DNA of 64,000 bases, taken from NCBI RefSeq assembly GCF_900105165.1, contig NZ_LT629740.1:620001-684000 (forward strand), read 5' to 3'. Position numbers and translations under genes: made by a program. Numbering within the stretch: position 1 is the first letter of the stretch; every line of letters starts with the position of its first letter. The notes under the pieces are model-generated. The model saw nothing but the letters and a program-made list of their open reading frames with translations. It was not told the origin of the DNA and did not search any database. The stretch comes from Mucilaginibacter mallensis (GTDB lineage Bacteria; Bacteroidota; Bacteroidia; Sphingobacteriales; Sphingobacteriaceae). Of this stretch, positions 1 to 8,460 are shown one piece after another.

Positions 1-392
1 ACCTGCCCGAAGCGCTGATCAAGATCAGGATCAACCCGGAATCTATCACCATTGATGAAAAATGGCGGCCGCGTAAATTCCTCAGCATAAAATATACCGC
101 GCTTAAAAAGCGGATGATCACCGAACGGGATGGCCTGCGGCTGCAACAGATTTGCCGTGAACAATACTCGCACAAAGTAAAGCATGGAGCATACTATGCG
201 CTGTGCGGAAAAAAATTCTTGTTAAACAACTATCAGCCTAAAAAAGCACGCGAGCACATGGCCAGGGCCATCAGCATATATCCGTTCCGGTTTGATAATT
301 ACCTGCTGTATACCATCAGCTACCTGCCTGCCGGCCTGCTTACGTGGCTCCATAAAATAACATCTGCAAAACAATTAATAACCAGGGGATGA
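1..392 (+). CDS. Glycosyltransferase, C-terminal part (cut by window start)
   Basis: The reading frame is open from base 3 with no stop before 392, so this is the 3' end of a gene that starts outside the window; the first internal ATG (114) is probably not the start. About 129 residues are visible. They are basic and helical with a weakly hydrophobic segment near the end (ISYLPAGLLTWLHK), which resembles the tail of family 2 glycosyltransferases. No catalytic DxD region is present in the visible part, so the family is inferred from the tail and from context. The stop codon overlaps the next glycosyltransferase start by 4 nt, indicating one operon for glycan assembly. Confidence 0.6.
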   Translation, partial: LPEALIKIRINPESITIDEKWRPRKFLSIKYTALKKRMITERDGLRLQQICREQYSHKVKHGAYYALCGKKFLLNNYQPKKAREHMARAISIYPFRFDNYLLYTISYLPAGLLTWLHKITSAKQLITRG

Positions 393-1465
393 AAGTAGCG
401 CTTATTACACGATCAACACTATACACCGTTTACGGTGGCGATACCATACAAACGGTACAAACTGCGCGCCATTTGGTTGATATGGGTATAAAGGCCGATG
501 TGCGCCTCTCGCACGAGGATATCAATTATGCAGAGTATGATCTGCTGCACTTTTTTAACTTAACCCGCCCTGCCGATATCCTTTACCACAGCCGTAAATC
601 GGGCAAACCCTATGTGGTATCAACCATATTATGCGATTACAGCGAATATGATAAGCACCAACGCAAAGGCTGGGGCAAATTGCTTGGCTTGTTTTCAACC
701 AATGGAACGGAATACATTAAAACCATGGCCCGCTGCCTGGTAGGCGGTGATAAACTGGCCAGCCTGTCATATGCCTGGAAAGGCCAGCGGAACAGTATTA
801 ACGAGATCCTGAGACGGGCTGCCATGATATTACCCAATTCAAATTCTGAATATGAGCGTGTGGTACATGGTTACACCAGTAAGGTAAAACATATGGTGGT
901 TCCAAATGGTACAGATCAGGCGTTGTTCCGTTATAACGGACTTTCGCAAAAGGATGAGCATTTGGTGATCTGCGCGGCACGGATAGAAGGCATAAAAAAT
1001 CAATTGAACCTGATAAGGGCACTAAATAATACCCGGTTTAAGCTCATTATTATCGGCGATCATTCGCCCAACCAATTGGCTTATTACCAGGAATGCAAGT
1101 TGATAGCAGCGCACAATGTGAGCTTTGTTAGCCACCTGCCGCAATCAGAACTGGTTGATTATTATCGCCGGGCCAAAGTACACATACTGCCCAGCTGGTT
1201 TGAAACTACCGGATTAAGCTCAATTGAAGCGGCCCTGATGGGCTGCAACATAGTGATCAGCGACAGGGGCGATGTACGCGAATATTTTGAAAGCGATGCC
1301 TTTTACTGCGAACCCGAATCGCCGCAAAGCATTTTAGCGGCAATTGAAAAGGCAAGCATAGCGCCGGTAAATGAACATCTGCGCCAGCGCATCCTGCAAA
1401 AATACACCTGGAAACAGGCAGCCCTACAAACATTTAAAGCATATCAAACAGCAATAGCATCATGA
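389..1465 (+). CDS. Glycosyltransferase family 4 (GT-B fold)
   Basis: A 358-residue protein of normal GT4 length, predicted to transfer a sugar from a nucleotide donor to a growing surface glycan on the cytoplasmic side of the inner membrane. The N-terminal domain starts with the acceptor-domain pattern VALITRSTLYTVYGGDT. The C-terminal donor domain has VPNGTD followed by ICAARIEGIKNQ, and the E-x7-E signature in FETTGLSSIEAALMG. No signal peptide is present. It overlaps its upstream and downstream neighbours by 4 nt each, so translation is probably coupled. The sugar and linkage cannot be read from sequence. Confidence 0.85.
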   Translation: MKVALITRSTLYTVYGGDTIQTVQTARHLVDMGIKADVRLSHEDINYAEYDLLHFFNLTRPADILYHSRKSGKPYVVSTILCDYSEYDKHQRKGWGKLLGLFSTNGTEYIKTMARCLVGGDKLASLSYAWKGQRNSINEILRRAAMILPNSNSEYERVVHGYTSKVKHMVVPNGTDQALFRYNGLSQKDEHLVICAARIEGIKNQLNLIRALNNTRFKLIIIGDHSPNQLAYYQECKLIAAHNVSFVSHLPQSELVDYYRRAKVHILPSWFETTGLSSIEAALMGCNIVISDRGDVREYFESDAFYCEPESPQSILAAIEKASIAPVNEHLRQRILQKYTWKQAALQTFKAYQTAIAS

Positions 1466-2595
1466 AACTACGCATTGGCATATTAGGCACACGGGGTATC
1501 CCCAATTATTACGGAGGCTTCGAGCATATTTCGGAATATGTATCGGAAGGTTTAGTTAAACGCGGGCATTCGGTTACGGTGTACAACTCCCATAACCATC
1601 CCTACAGCGCTGCTACCTGGAACGGCGTTACCATAAAACATTGTTACGACCCTGAATATAGGATTGGCACTGCCGGGCAATTCATTTATGATATGAATTG
1701 CCTGCTGGATGCCCGCAAACAAAATTTTGATGTGGTGTTGCTAATGGGTTACACCAGCAGTTCCATCTGGGGGAAATTATATCCTAAAAACAGCACCATC
1801 ATCACTAATATGGACGGCCTGGAGTGGAAGCGGAGCAAATACTCCAAACCCGTGCAGCAATTCCTGAAATATGCTGAAAAACTGGCGGTAAAATACAGCA
1901 ATTACTATATCTCCGATTCAAAGGTGATCCGCTCATATCTGGCAGAAAAATATGCTATAAACAGTCAGTATATTCCTTATGGAGCCGATGTTTACACCGA
2001 AGCAGAACGTGAGCAGTTTAGCTATACGGAAGCATTAAATGAGGATTACTTTTTACTGATGGCCCGCATGGAGCCCGAAAATAATATTGAAGCTATACTG
2101 GATGGGTTTAATCACAGTAATTCCAACCGTAAATTCAAAGTTTTGGGCGATACCGCCAATCGCTACGGCAAATTTATAACCCATAAGTTCGCTAACGACA
2201 GCAGGATAGAATTTAAAGGTTCCATATTTGATAATAACAGGGTACGTGCCTTGCAAAACAACTCCTACCTGTATTTTCATGGGCATAGTGTTGGCGGTAC
2301 TAATCCGTCGTTGTTAGAAGCTATGGCCAGCGAAGCTTTGATAGCAGCGCATGATAATCCTTTCAATAAATCGGTTTTAAGCAGCGATGCCTTTTATTTC
2401 TCGAACGCTGAGGGCGTAAAAGACCTGGTGGAAAATGTGCAGCGCAAAGACATTGAAAAAACTATGGTGCGCAATAATCTGCAAAAAATACAATACCAGT
2501 TTAACTGGGAAAAAGTGGTTGATGAATATGAAGACTTTATACTGCAATGTTACGGCCAATTAAACCATGAAAGAATTATTACCGGGCAGCGATAG
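1462..2595 (+). CDS. DUF1972-type glycosyltransferase (GT4-like)
   Basis: A 377-residue GT-B glycosyltransferase. The opening motif GTRGIPNYYGGFE (about residues 9-21) is characteristic of the DUF1972 N-terminal domain found in rhamnosyl- and related transferases of capsule and O-antigen loci. The C-terminal half has the donor-domain region LLMARMEPENNIEAIL and GTNPSLLEAMASEALI. It starts 4 nt inside the preceding glycosyltransferase gene and overlaps the polymerase/ligase-like gene by 29 nt, so it belongs to the same operon. Involvement in a deoxysugar linkage is suggested only by family precedent. Confidence 0.82.
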   Translation: MKLRIGILGTRGIPNYYGGFEHISEYVSEGLVKRGHSVTVYNSHNHPYSAATWNGVTIKHCYDPEYRIGTAGQFIYDMNCLLDARKQNFDVVLLMGYTSSSIWGKLYPKNSTIITNMDGLEWKRSKYSKPVQQFLKYAEKLAVKYSNYYISDSKVIRSYLAEKYAINSQYIPYGADVYTEAEREQFSYTEALNEDYFLLMARMEPENNIEAILDGFNHSNSNRKFKVLGDTANRYGKFITHKFANDSRIEFKGSIFDNNRVRALQNNSYLYFHGHSVGGTNPSLLEAMASEALIAAHDNPFNKSVLSSDAFYFSNAEGVKDLVENVQRKDIEKTMVRNNLQKIQYQFNWEKVVDEYEDFILQCYGQLNHERIITGQR

Positions 2596-3868
2596 TCTTT
2601 CCAACCGCATTAGCTTTTATCATATTTTGCTGCTGATGGTAAGTTTACCGTTCGACAGGTTTTACAGTCATATCATACTGGTAAGCTTTTGCGTACATAC
2701 CATTATCCAGTTTAAAAAGGATAATGTAAGATCTATATTTACAACAAGTGTATTGGCTGTACAGGCCGTGTTTTTTATATCAGCGATAGCCACAATTTAT
2801 ACGGCTTACCGTCAGCAGGCCTTTGATGAATGGGGCAGGAATGTAGTAATGTTGTTATTGCCGCTATTATTCTGCCTCAATACTATCGACCTAAAAAAAT
2901 ACCGGCCGATATTATTATTAGTGTTTGCTTTTATCAGTACCGCAACGGTTTTATACTTGTATGCCAATGCTTTGATAACCATAAAGCATTACGGCTTGCC
3001 CTTCAGATCCATTTTTACTTACGCGTTCACCAACCACAATTTTTCCGAGCCTATTGATATGCACGCCACCTATTTATCCATGCAATTGGTAATAGCGCTG
3101 GTATATCTGCTATATCTTTTAATGACGGATAAAATAACCGTTGCGTTTAAAATACTTTGCGGCTTATGCAGCCTGGTATTATTAGCGGGGATGGTGCAAT
3201 TAGGTTCAAAATCAATACTGGCCATATTGTTTATTATGATAAACCTGGTATTACCGTATTACCTGCTGACCGGGCGTAAACGCGTTTGGTTTATGCTGAT
3301 TACTATTTCTATTTCAGCGGTGCTGATCGGGTTTATCTTCAACAGTCACACTTTCCGCGAGCGGTACATTACCGAATTGCAAACCGACCTATCCACATTC
3401 CATCCCGGCCAAAACCCAGACCCGCGACTGGCACGCTGGCAACTCGCAGTGCAGCTTATTAAAGCCAAACCGGTGTTAGGTTACGGCTCAGGCTCGGAGC
3501 CTACTTTATTGGGCGAAAGTTATTTTAACCACAAACTCTACAGCTCATACATCAATAGGTTAAATGCGCATAATCAATACCTCAGTTTTTTACTAAAGAC
3601 CGGCGTATGGGGATTGGCAATTTACCTGTTGGTATTGCAATATGGTTTTAAGATTGCGATCCGTGAAAAGGATGTCATATTCATCAGTTTTATGCTGATG
3701 ATAGCTATAGTATCACTATCAGAGAATGTGCTTGATGTGGATAAGGGCGTGTTTTTCTATGGGTTCTTTTTTACTTTCTTTTTGTTTTCTCATTCACAAC
3801 GTAAGGTGGTAAATAACAATGAACTACGTGGAGATTATTTATGCCTAACCGGGCAACCAATTACCTGA
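2567..3868 (+). CDS. O-antigen ligase/polymerase-like membrane protein (Wzy_C type)
   Basis: A 433-residue, very hydrophobic protein with about ten predicted membrane segments and one large periplasmic loop. The loop carries the Wzy_C pattern: RLARWQLAVQLIKAKPVLGYGSGS, followed by NAHNQYLSFLLKTGVWGL, including the conserved arginine and His-Asn pair of WaaL/Wzy proteins. These enzymes polymerise or ligate undecaprenyl-linked glycan units at the periplasmic face. The annotated start overlaps the upstream gene by 29 nt; a later start is possible. Polymerase cannot be distinguished from ligase by sequence alone. Confidence 0.8.
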   Translation: MKELLPGSDSLSNRISFYHILLLMVSLPFDRFYSHIILVSFCVHTIIQFKKDNVRSIFTTSVLAVQAVFFISAIATIYTAYRQQAFDEWGRNVVMLLLPLLFCLNTIDLKKYRPILLLVFAFISTATVLYLYANALITIKHYGLPFRSIFTYAFTNHNFSEPIDMHATYLSMQLVIALVYLLYLLMTDKITVAFKILCGLCSLVLLAGMVQLGSKSILAILFIMINLVLPYYLLTGRKRVWFMLITISISAVLIGFIFNSHTFRERYITELQTDLSTFHPGQNPDPRLARWQLAVQLIKAKPVLGYGSGSEPTLLGESYFNHKLYSSYINRLNAHNQYLSFLLKTGVWGLAIYLLVLQYGFKIAIREKDVIFISFMLMIAIVSLSENVLDVDKGVFFYGFFFTFFLFSHSQRKVVNNNELRGDYLCLTGQPIT

Positions 3869-3908
3869 TGGCAGCGTGTTGTTTACAGATAACTAATACA
3901 GCATTAAA

Positions 3909-4859
3909 TTGATCAACGCAATATTAAACAGCAGAATTTTGTCGCCAATAGAGGAAAATATAATAGCTACGCTGGCTTATTTCGATTTGTTCAGCTACCC
4001 CTTAAACAGGGGCGAGATCTATTTATTCCTTCCGGTAAAATGCGACATGAACACCTTTAACCATAGCTTGAATAGCCTGGTTAATGATCGTCATATTTAT
4101 CGCTTTGAAAAATTTTATAGTTTAAAGGATGATCTTTACCTTATACAGCGCCGCATAAAGGGTAACAAAAAAGCCAATGAATTAATGCTGACCGCCGAAA
4201 AGGTTTGCCATGTGCTGATCAAATTTCCATATGTGCGTGGCATAGGTATATCAGGTTCTTTATCAAAGAATTTTGCCGATGAAAACGCCGATATAGATAT
4301 GTTTATCATTACCGCTAAAAACCGTTTGTGGATAGCGCGCACATTAATGCACGCACTTAAAAAATTGGCTTACCTGGCAGGCAAGCAGCACTATTTCTGC
4401 ATGAATTATTACATTGATGAACAAAACCTGCAGATCACAGAACAGAACATCTACACCGCTACCGAAGTAGTAACCCTTATTCCCTTGCAGGGTGATATAG
4501 CCTTTGTTGATTTTTTCGCGGCAAACGCCTGGTGCAGGCAATTTTTGCCCAACAACATTATGCGATTATCAACTGCCAAACCAGCGTTAAAAAGCAGTTT
4601 CAAAACATTTATTGAAAGTTTGTTTAATAACAAATTCGGTAATTGGCTTGATGACCAGTTATGGCGCGTCTCCGCAAGCAGATGGAACAAAAAAACAGAT
4701 GCAAAACAACGTAACATTAAAGGCCAGGTAATGGCCATGAACACCGGCAAACACTTCGCCAAACCCGATCCGGGGGATTTTCAGGCTAATTTAATGAACC
4801 GGTACAGGTTGAAAATGGAAAGTTTATTGAAAGATGACCAGCATAGTTTGGCTAAGTGA
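3909..4859 (+). CDS. Nucleotidyltransferase-fold protein of unknown role
   Basis: A 316-residue protein. Near residues 115-130 is GISGSLSKNFADENADIDMF, which matches the polymerase-beta-type nucleotidyltransferase pattern (Gly-Ser, then Asp128-x-Asp130). The N-terminal 100 residues are helical and may be a winged-helix or substrate-recognition region. The frame has no ATG near the beginning, so a TTG start at 3909 is assumed; an in-frame stop lies just upstream at 3894. No clear ribosome-binding site is seen, which is normal in this phylum. It sits 40 nt after the Wzy-like gene and probably ends the operon. The substrate is unknown; toxin/antitoxin-type NTases (MNT) are another possibility, though no HEPN partner is adjacent. 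Confidence 0.6.
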   Translation: MINAILNSRILSPIEENIIATLAYFDLFSYPLNRGEIYLFLPVKCDMNTFNHSLNSLVNDRHIYRFEKFYSLKDDLYLIQRRIKGNKKANELMLTAEKVCHVLIKFPYVRGIGISGSLSKNFADENADIDMFIITAKNRLWIARTLMHALKKLAYLAGKQHYFCMNYYIDEQNLQITEQNIYTATEVVTLIPLQGDIAFVDFFAANAWCRQFLPNNIMRLSTAKPALKSSFKTFIESLFNNKFGNWLDDQLWRVSASRWNKKTDAKQRNIKGQVMAMNTGKHFAKPDPGDFQANLMNRYRLKMESLLKDDQHSLAK

Positions 4860-4880
4860 TTATCAACAAAATATATCATT

Positions 4881-4949
4881 TTCCGCTGTTTGTGTCCTCG
4901 CAAACAGTTGCCAGTTAGCGGATTGTTTGTGAAGACACAAACAATGGAA
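4881..4949. repeat. REP-like imperfect palindrome
   Basis: The arms 4881-4896 and 4934-4949 are complementary at 14 of 16 positions, around an inner stem formed by the CGCAAACA and TGTTTGTG regions. The structure resembles REP elements mobilised by RAYT transposases, but no such transposase is in the window. It lies in the 252-nt gap between the convergent glycan operon and radical SAM operon and could also act as a transcription barrier. Confidence 0.5.
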
Positions 4950-5035
4950 TGAATTTACGCTTTCCTTCTCCCGCGCGTCATTGCGAGGTACGAAGCAATC
5001 CCTAACTATACTATGCAAATCAACGCGCGCGGCTG

Positions 5036-5110
5036 TCATGCTGAGCGCTAGTCGAAGCATGTGGGCAAAGGCCTCTACGCTCATACTTCGACTGCCGCTC
5101 AGTATGACAC
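5036..5110. repeat. Intergenic repeat, family B copy 1 (imperfect inverted repeat)
   Basis: The sequence TGTCATGCTGAG at the left pairs with CTCAGTATGACA at the right, with TCGAAGCATG and CATACTTCGA as inner arms. The same core occurs at 16330-16466 and 25015-25204. A further common Bacteroidetes intergenic motif, GTCATTGCGAGGTACGAAGC, lies just upstream at 4978-4997. The element sits at the 3' end of the convergent methyltransferase gene. Confidence 0.6.
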
Positions 5111-5111
5111 C

Positions 5112-5933
5112 CTATGCTCTACTTTTTTTAAAAGAAATAATATAATAATCTCCCACAAACTTCCACGGCCAGCTACTCTTAAACATGTTTTCCTGCTTTA
5201 CCAAGAAGCGATAAAGCGACGGATGCTTCTCCGCGAAATTTTCAATATACGATGGCGGTACAATAGTGCAAAGCCCTTCAATACCTAATAATTCAAATCC
5301 ATCGCCCAGTTTATCCCTCACATAACCCGGGTTATAATACCAGCATTTAAAATACTCACCCTCCACACGGGCCTTTCGGCCCTTGCTGCTAAAGAACCGC
5401 CTGAAGGCAGTTCTAAACTTTCCCTTAAAAACCAGCAAAGTTTCCCACAAGCTAAATTTGGATATAATAACCAGTGTGGCCACGCCACCCGGTTTTAATA
5501 AATCATCAAATGAGGCCAATACTTTGTCCAATTCCCCGGTACAATTCAATCCGCCAAAATTGGAGAATATCATATCATATGGTCCTTTATTTTGTAACTC
5601 GCCGAGTTCGGTAAATGAGCATTGTTCAAAGCTTACTTTATCACGATGGCCCGATGTTTTTTGCGCAAACTGCTCCAGCATCCCGGTAGAGAGATCTGTA
5701 CCGTGTACTTTAAACCCATTTTGCGCAAAGAATAAGGCATCCTCGCCGGTACCGCAATTTAATTCCAATATGCTGCCCTGTTCCGGCAAATGATTCAAAG
5801 CATGTGATCTTACCCGCCATCTTTTATAACTGACAATGGTATTACCGGAATAAATATCGTCGAACACCGGCGCCTGGCGACTAAAGGCCGTTGCCGCCAT
5901 CGTTTCATTAACAGGTAATTCAATACTTTCCAT
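5112..5933 (-). CDS. Class I SAM-dependent methyltransferase
   Basis: A 273-residue cytoplasmic protein with a Rossmann-type SAM site: motif I is LELNCGTGE at about residues 56-64, followed by the acidic ribose-binding position in VHGTDLS and a FSNFGGLN motif that fits motif II/III of the Methyltransf_11/25 group. The ATG overlaps the stop of the upstream radical SAM gene by one base (TAATG), so translation is probably coupled. It is the last gene of a four-gene operon with three radical SAM enzymes, which suggests it methylates the same unknown product. The substrate cannot be read from the sequence. Confidence 0.8.
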   Translation of the reverse strand: MESIELPVNETMAATAFSRQAPVFDDIYSGNTIVSYKRWRVRSHALNHLPEQGSILELNCGTGEDALFFAQNGFKVHGTDLSTGMLEQFAQKTSGHRDKVSFEQCSFTELGELQNKGPYDMIFSNFGGLNCTGELDKVLASFDDLLKPGGVATLVIISKFSLWETLLVFKGKFRTAFRRFFSSKGRKARVEGEYFKCWYYNPGYVRDKLGDGFELLGIEGLCTIVPPSYIENFAEKHPSLYRFLVKQENMFKSSWPWKFVGDYYIISFKKSRA

Positions 5934-7402
5934 TAGGCTATCTTCTCCAGTTGTTTCAATTTCTTCATGGCGATGAACATGGCCGGGATATGGTAAACTA
6001 CAGATGCCGCTTTTTTCAACAATTTAAGGTTTGACCGTAGTGGATCATTAATAAACTTCTTCAGGTTATATTTAGCTAGGTGCGCATGATAATTCTGGTG
6101 CACATACTTATGCAGCTGCTTGTAATATGCCGGTGCAAAAGTATTGCTGAACATCAGCGCCATCTCATCAGAGTCGGTCCAGTTGGTTTTTTTAACCAGA
6201 TCTGCTTTTACTTTTTCGTAGAACCTGGTGCCGGGCAGCGGATAAGATACGGAAATGCCTATCTCATACGGCAGTAACGAATTGATCATGTTAATGGTGA
6301 GATTAATATCCTCCTTCACCTCGCCGGGATAACCAAATTGTATAAAAAATGATGGCTTAATACCTTGCTCTTTCATCAGTTTGGTAGCAATGCCTATTTG
6401 TTCCACTGTAATGCCCTTGTCCATGGCATCTAATATTTTTTGTGATCCGCTTTCGGCGCCTATCCATGCGTTTTCACAACCGGAAATAGCCAGCGCGTGC
6501 ACCGTTTCCTCTTCCAGTAAAAGATCAGCGCGTGATTGTATTTTATACCTGAAATGCAGACCTTCCTTTTCCACCAATCGGGCAAACTCAATGGCCCAGT
6601 CGGGCTTCAAACCAAAAATATCATCACAAAACCATACATGGTCCATGTTAAAAAGCTGCTTTAATAACAGCAGTTCAGTAACTACATGCTGCGGACTGCG
6701 GGAGTTATACCTATTACCATAAATAGGCTTCGCGCACCAGTTACACTTAAAGGGGCAGCCGCGCGTAGTGCTCATATTCACCGAAAAATAGCTCGCGTTC
6801 TTCATCCAGCTATCGCGATAGGATTTTATATCCACCAAATCCCAGGCAGGCAGGGGCAGGCTATCCAGATCTTTTAAAACAGGGCGCCCCAATGTTTTAT
6901 GCGGCGAGCCATCTTTTAAATAAGCCAATCCGTTTATCTGCTGATGATCTTCACCATTTTTTAGCGCATTCACCAATTCTAATAACGTGTGCTCCGCTTC
7001 GCCGATGATCACAAAATCAGCACCTTCATTTAAATATTGCGCATACCTGTCGGTTGAATCAGAACTGGATACAATTACCGTGCAGCCATTTCCCTTAGCC
7101 ATTTTGCACATGGTGAAAGCAGCCTCGCGCATATTGGTGAGGCACATTTTGGTGAGGTAATTAAAGCCATCATCATACAGCACAAAAAAGCCGGGTTGCT
7201 GCTGGGTAATGTAAGGTAACACAACTTCCGGACCGGTGGCAAACATGGTATCACAAAGTGAAACGTTGTAACCATTATCGCGCATTACCGCAGCGGCATA
7301 TAAAGTGCCCAGCGGTGCATAAGGCAAGCCTAGCGACCACTGTTTAGGGTCGAACCGTAAAAAATAGGAATGGGTAAAAAGTATATTATTCAATTTATCC
7401 AT
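5933..7402 (-). CDS. B12-binding-domain radical SAM protein
   Basis: A 489-residue protein with two domains. The N-terminal 150 residues look like the cobalamin-binding-type Rossmann domain (GTLYAAAVMRDNGYNVSLCD; VIIGEAEHTLLEL). The radical SAM domain follows, with the 4Fe-4S cluster motif Cys216-x3-Cys220-x2-Cys223 in TTRGCPFKCNWCAKP. This architecture matches the BchE/HpnP/methyltransferase-like class, which performs methylations and cyclisations on unactivated carbons. A classical DxHxxG cobalamin ligand motif is not evident, so cobalamin dependence is uncertain. It lies 3 nt after the SPASM-type radical SAM gene in the same operon. The reaction is unknown. Confidence 0.82.
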   Translation of the reverse strand: MDKLNNILFTHSYFLRFDPKQWSLGLPYAPLGTLYAAAVMRDNGYNVSLCDTMFATGPEVVLPYITQQQPGFFVLYDDGFNYLTKMCLTNMREAAFTMCKMAKGNGCTVIVSSSDSTDRYAQYLNEGADFVIIGEAEHTLLELVNALKNGEDHQQINGLAYLKDGSPHKTLGRPVLKDLDSLPLPAWDLVDIKSYRDSWMKNASYFSVNMSTTRGCPFKCNWCAKPIYGNRYNSRSPQHVVTELLLLKQLFNMDHVWFCDDIFGLKPDWAIEFARLVEKEGLHFRYKIQSRADLLLEEETVHALAISGCENAWIGAESGSQKILDAMDKGITVEQIGIATKLMKEQGIKPSFFIQFGYPGEVKEDINLTINMINSLLPYEIGISVSYPLPGTRFYEKVKADLVKKTNWTDSDEMALMFSNTFAPAYYKQLHKYVHQNYHAHLAKYNLKKFINDPLRSNLKLLKKAASVVYHIPAMFIAMKKLKQLEKIA

Positions 7403-7405
7403 GGC

Positions 7406-8449
7406 TTAAGCAACATTGGTTAAGGGTGATAAATTAAGTGAGCAAACACATTTAACACAGGTAGGGTGCCCGCTGGTATCGAGTGATTTTCTAAAGCTGA
7501 TCGCCTCCTTGCTGTTCAGCGCGCTTGCCAAATCGGTATCGGCAATATTGCCAATGCTATCCATAAAAAAGCAGGGCTTAATGCTGCCATCGGCCTCAAT
7601 AACTACCGATACCCATGGGGCATTACATTTTTTGAACGGGAACTCATTCAACCCGTAAAACGCAGCATAATAATTATAAATATCTTTAAACTTAGCCGGG
7701 CTTTCAGCTATAAAACCGCTGTCAAAGTCAGTTTTGCAGTCGATTAATAGCTGGTCGATAATGATTCTCAGTTCTGTTATCTCGTATCCGGATAATAAGA
7801 TCTCCGATTGCTTTTGCCCATCCCATGCTTGCTGGCGGTTAAAGGCGTGGCTGCTTACATCAGCAGGTAAAAAACTTACCTGGTTAAGACCCATCTGCTT
7901 CGCCGCGTTAATAATAGCCGGCCAGTTCCTGAAATTTAAACGGTGTATCACCGTCCGGGCTGTAATTTGATAGTTAGGGTTAATGGAACGGATATGCGCA
8001 ACACCCTCCCGCATTTTGGCAAATGCGCCCGGGATATTGCGTATGGCATCATGCAGCAATTCATCACCATCGAGGGAAACGATCACATCATCCACCCATT
8101 GCAAAATGTTATTCGCATGCTGTTTTATGGATAGTCCGGTGGTTAACAAAGTGATCTTGATGTCTTCGCTTTTCAGGATCTCACACAGCTTAAAAAAGTT
8201 CTTATTCAGCAACGCTTCCCCGCCCGACATCAGCACCCGTTGTGTATCCAGCTTTTTAAGCGATATCATCAGTTTGCTTACATCATCAGTTGTTAGCTGC
8301 TTCAGGTTTTTGTTATCCTTCCATATATCACACATTACGCAGCGGCAATTGCAGGCGCTGTGCGGCATCAGTATCACAATAGGCATGGCGCTTATTTTGT
8401 GCGTTTGCAGTGTGCGATACCGCTTGAAGGTATGATATAATGTTTTCAA
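7406..8449 (-). CDS. Radical SAM protein with SPASM-type C-terminus
   Basis: A 347-residue enzyme. The radical SAM cluster motif is Cys33-x3-Cys37-x2-Cys40 (SACNCRCVMCDIW). The C-terminal part has spaced cysteines (KKCNAPWVSVVIEADGSIKPCFF, then TCVKCVCSLN), the usual arrangement for auxiliary iron-sulfur clusters of SPASM or twitch enzymes. Such proteins modify peptides or carbohydrates, or act as dehydrogenases. It lies 11 nt after one B12-type radical SAM gene and 3 nt before another. No precursor-peptide ORF is evident next to it, which argues against a simple RiPP pathway. A sugar or lipid substrate is possible given the glycan genes on both sides. Confidence 0.8.
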   Translation of the reverse strand: MKTLYHTFKRYRTLQTHKISAMPIVILMPHSACNCRCVMCDIWKDNKNLKQLTTDDVSKLMISLKKLDTQRVLMSGGEALLNKNFFKLCEILKSEDIKITLLTTGLSIKQHANNILQWVDDVIVSLDGDELLHDAIRNIPGAFAKMREGVAHIRSINPNYQITARTVIHRLNFRNWPAIINAAKQMGLNQVSFLPADVSSHAFNRQQAWDGQKQSEILLSGYEITELRIIIDQLLIDCKTDFDSGFIAESPAKFKDIYNYYAAFYGLNEFPFKKCNAPWVSVVIEADGSIKPCFFMDSIGNIADTDLASALNSKEAISFRKSLDTSGHPTCVKCVCSLNLSPLTNVA

Positions 8450-8460
8450 TGTTATTCAGT

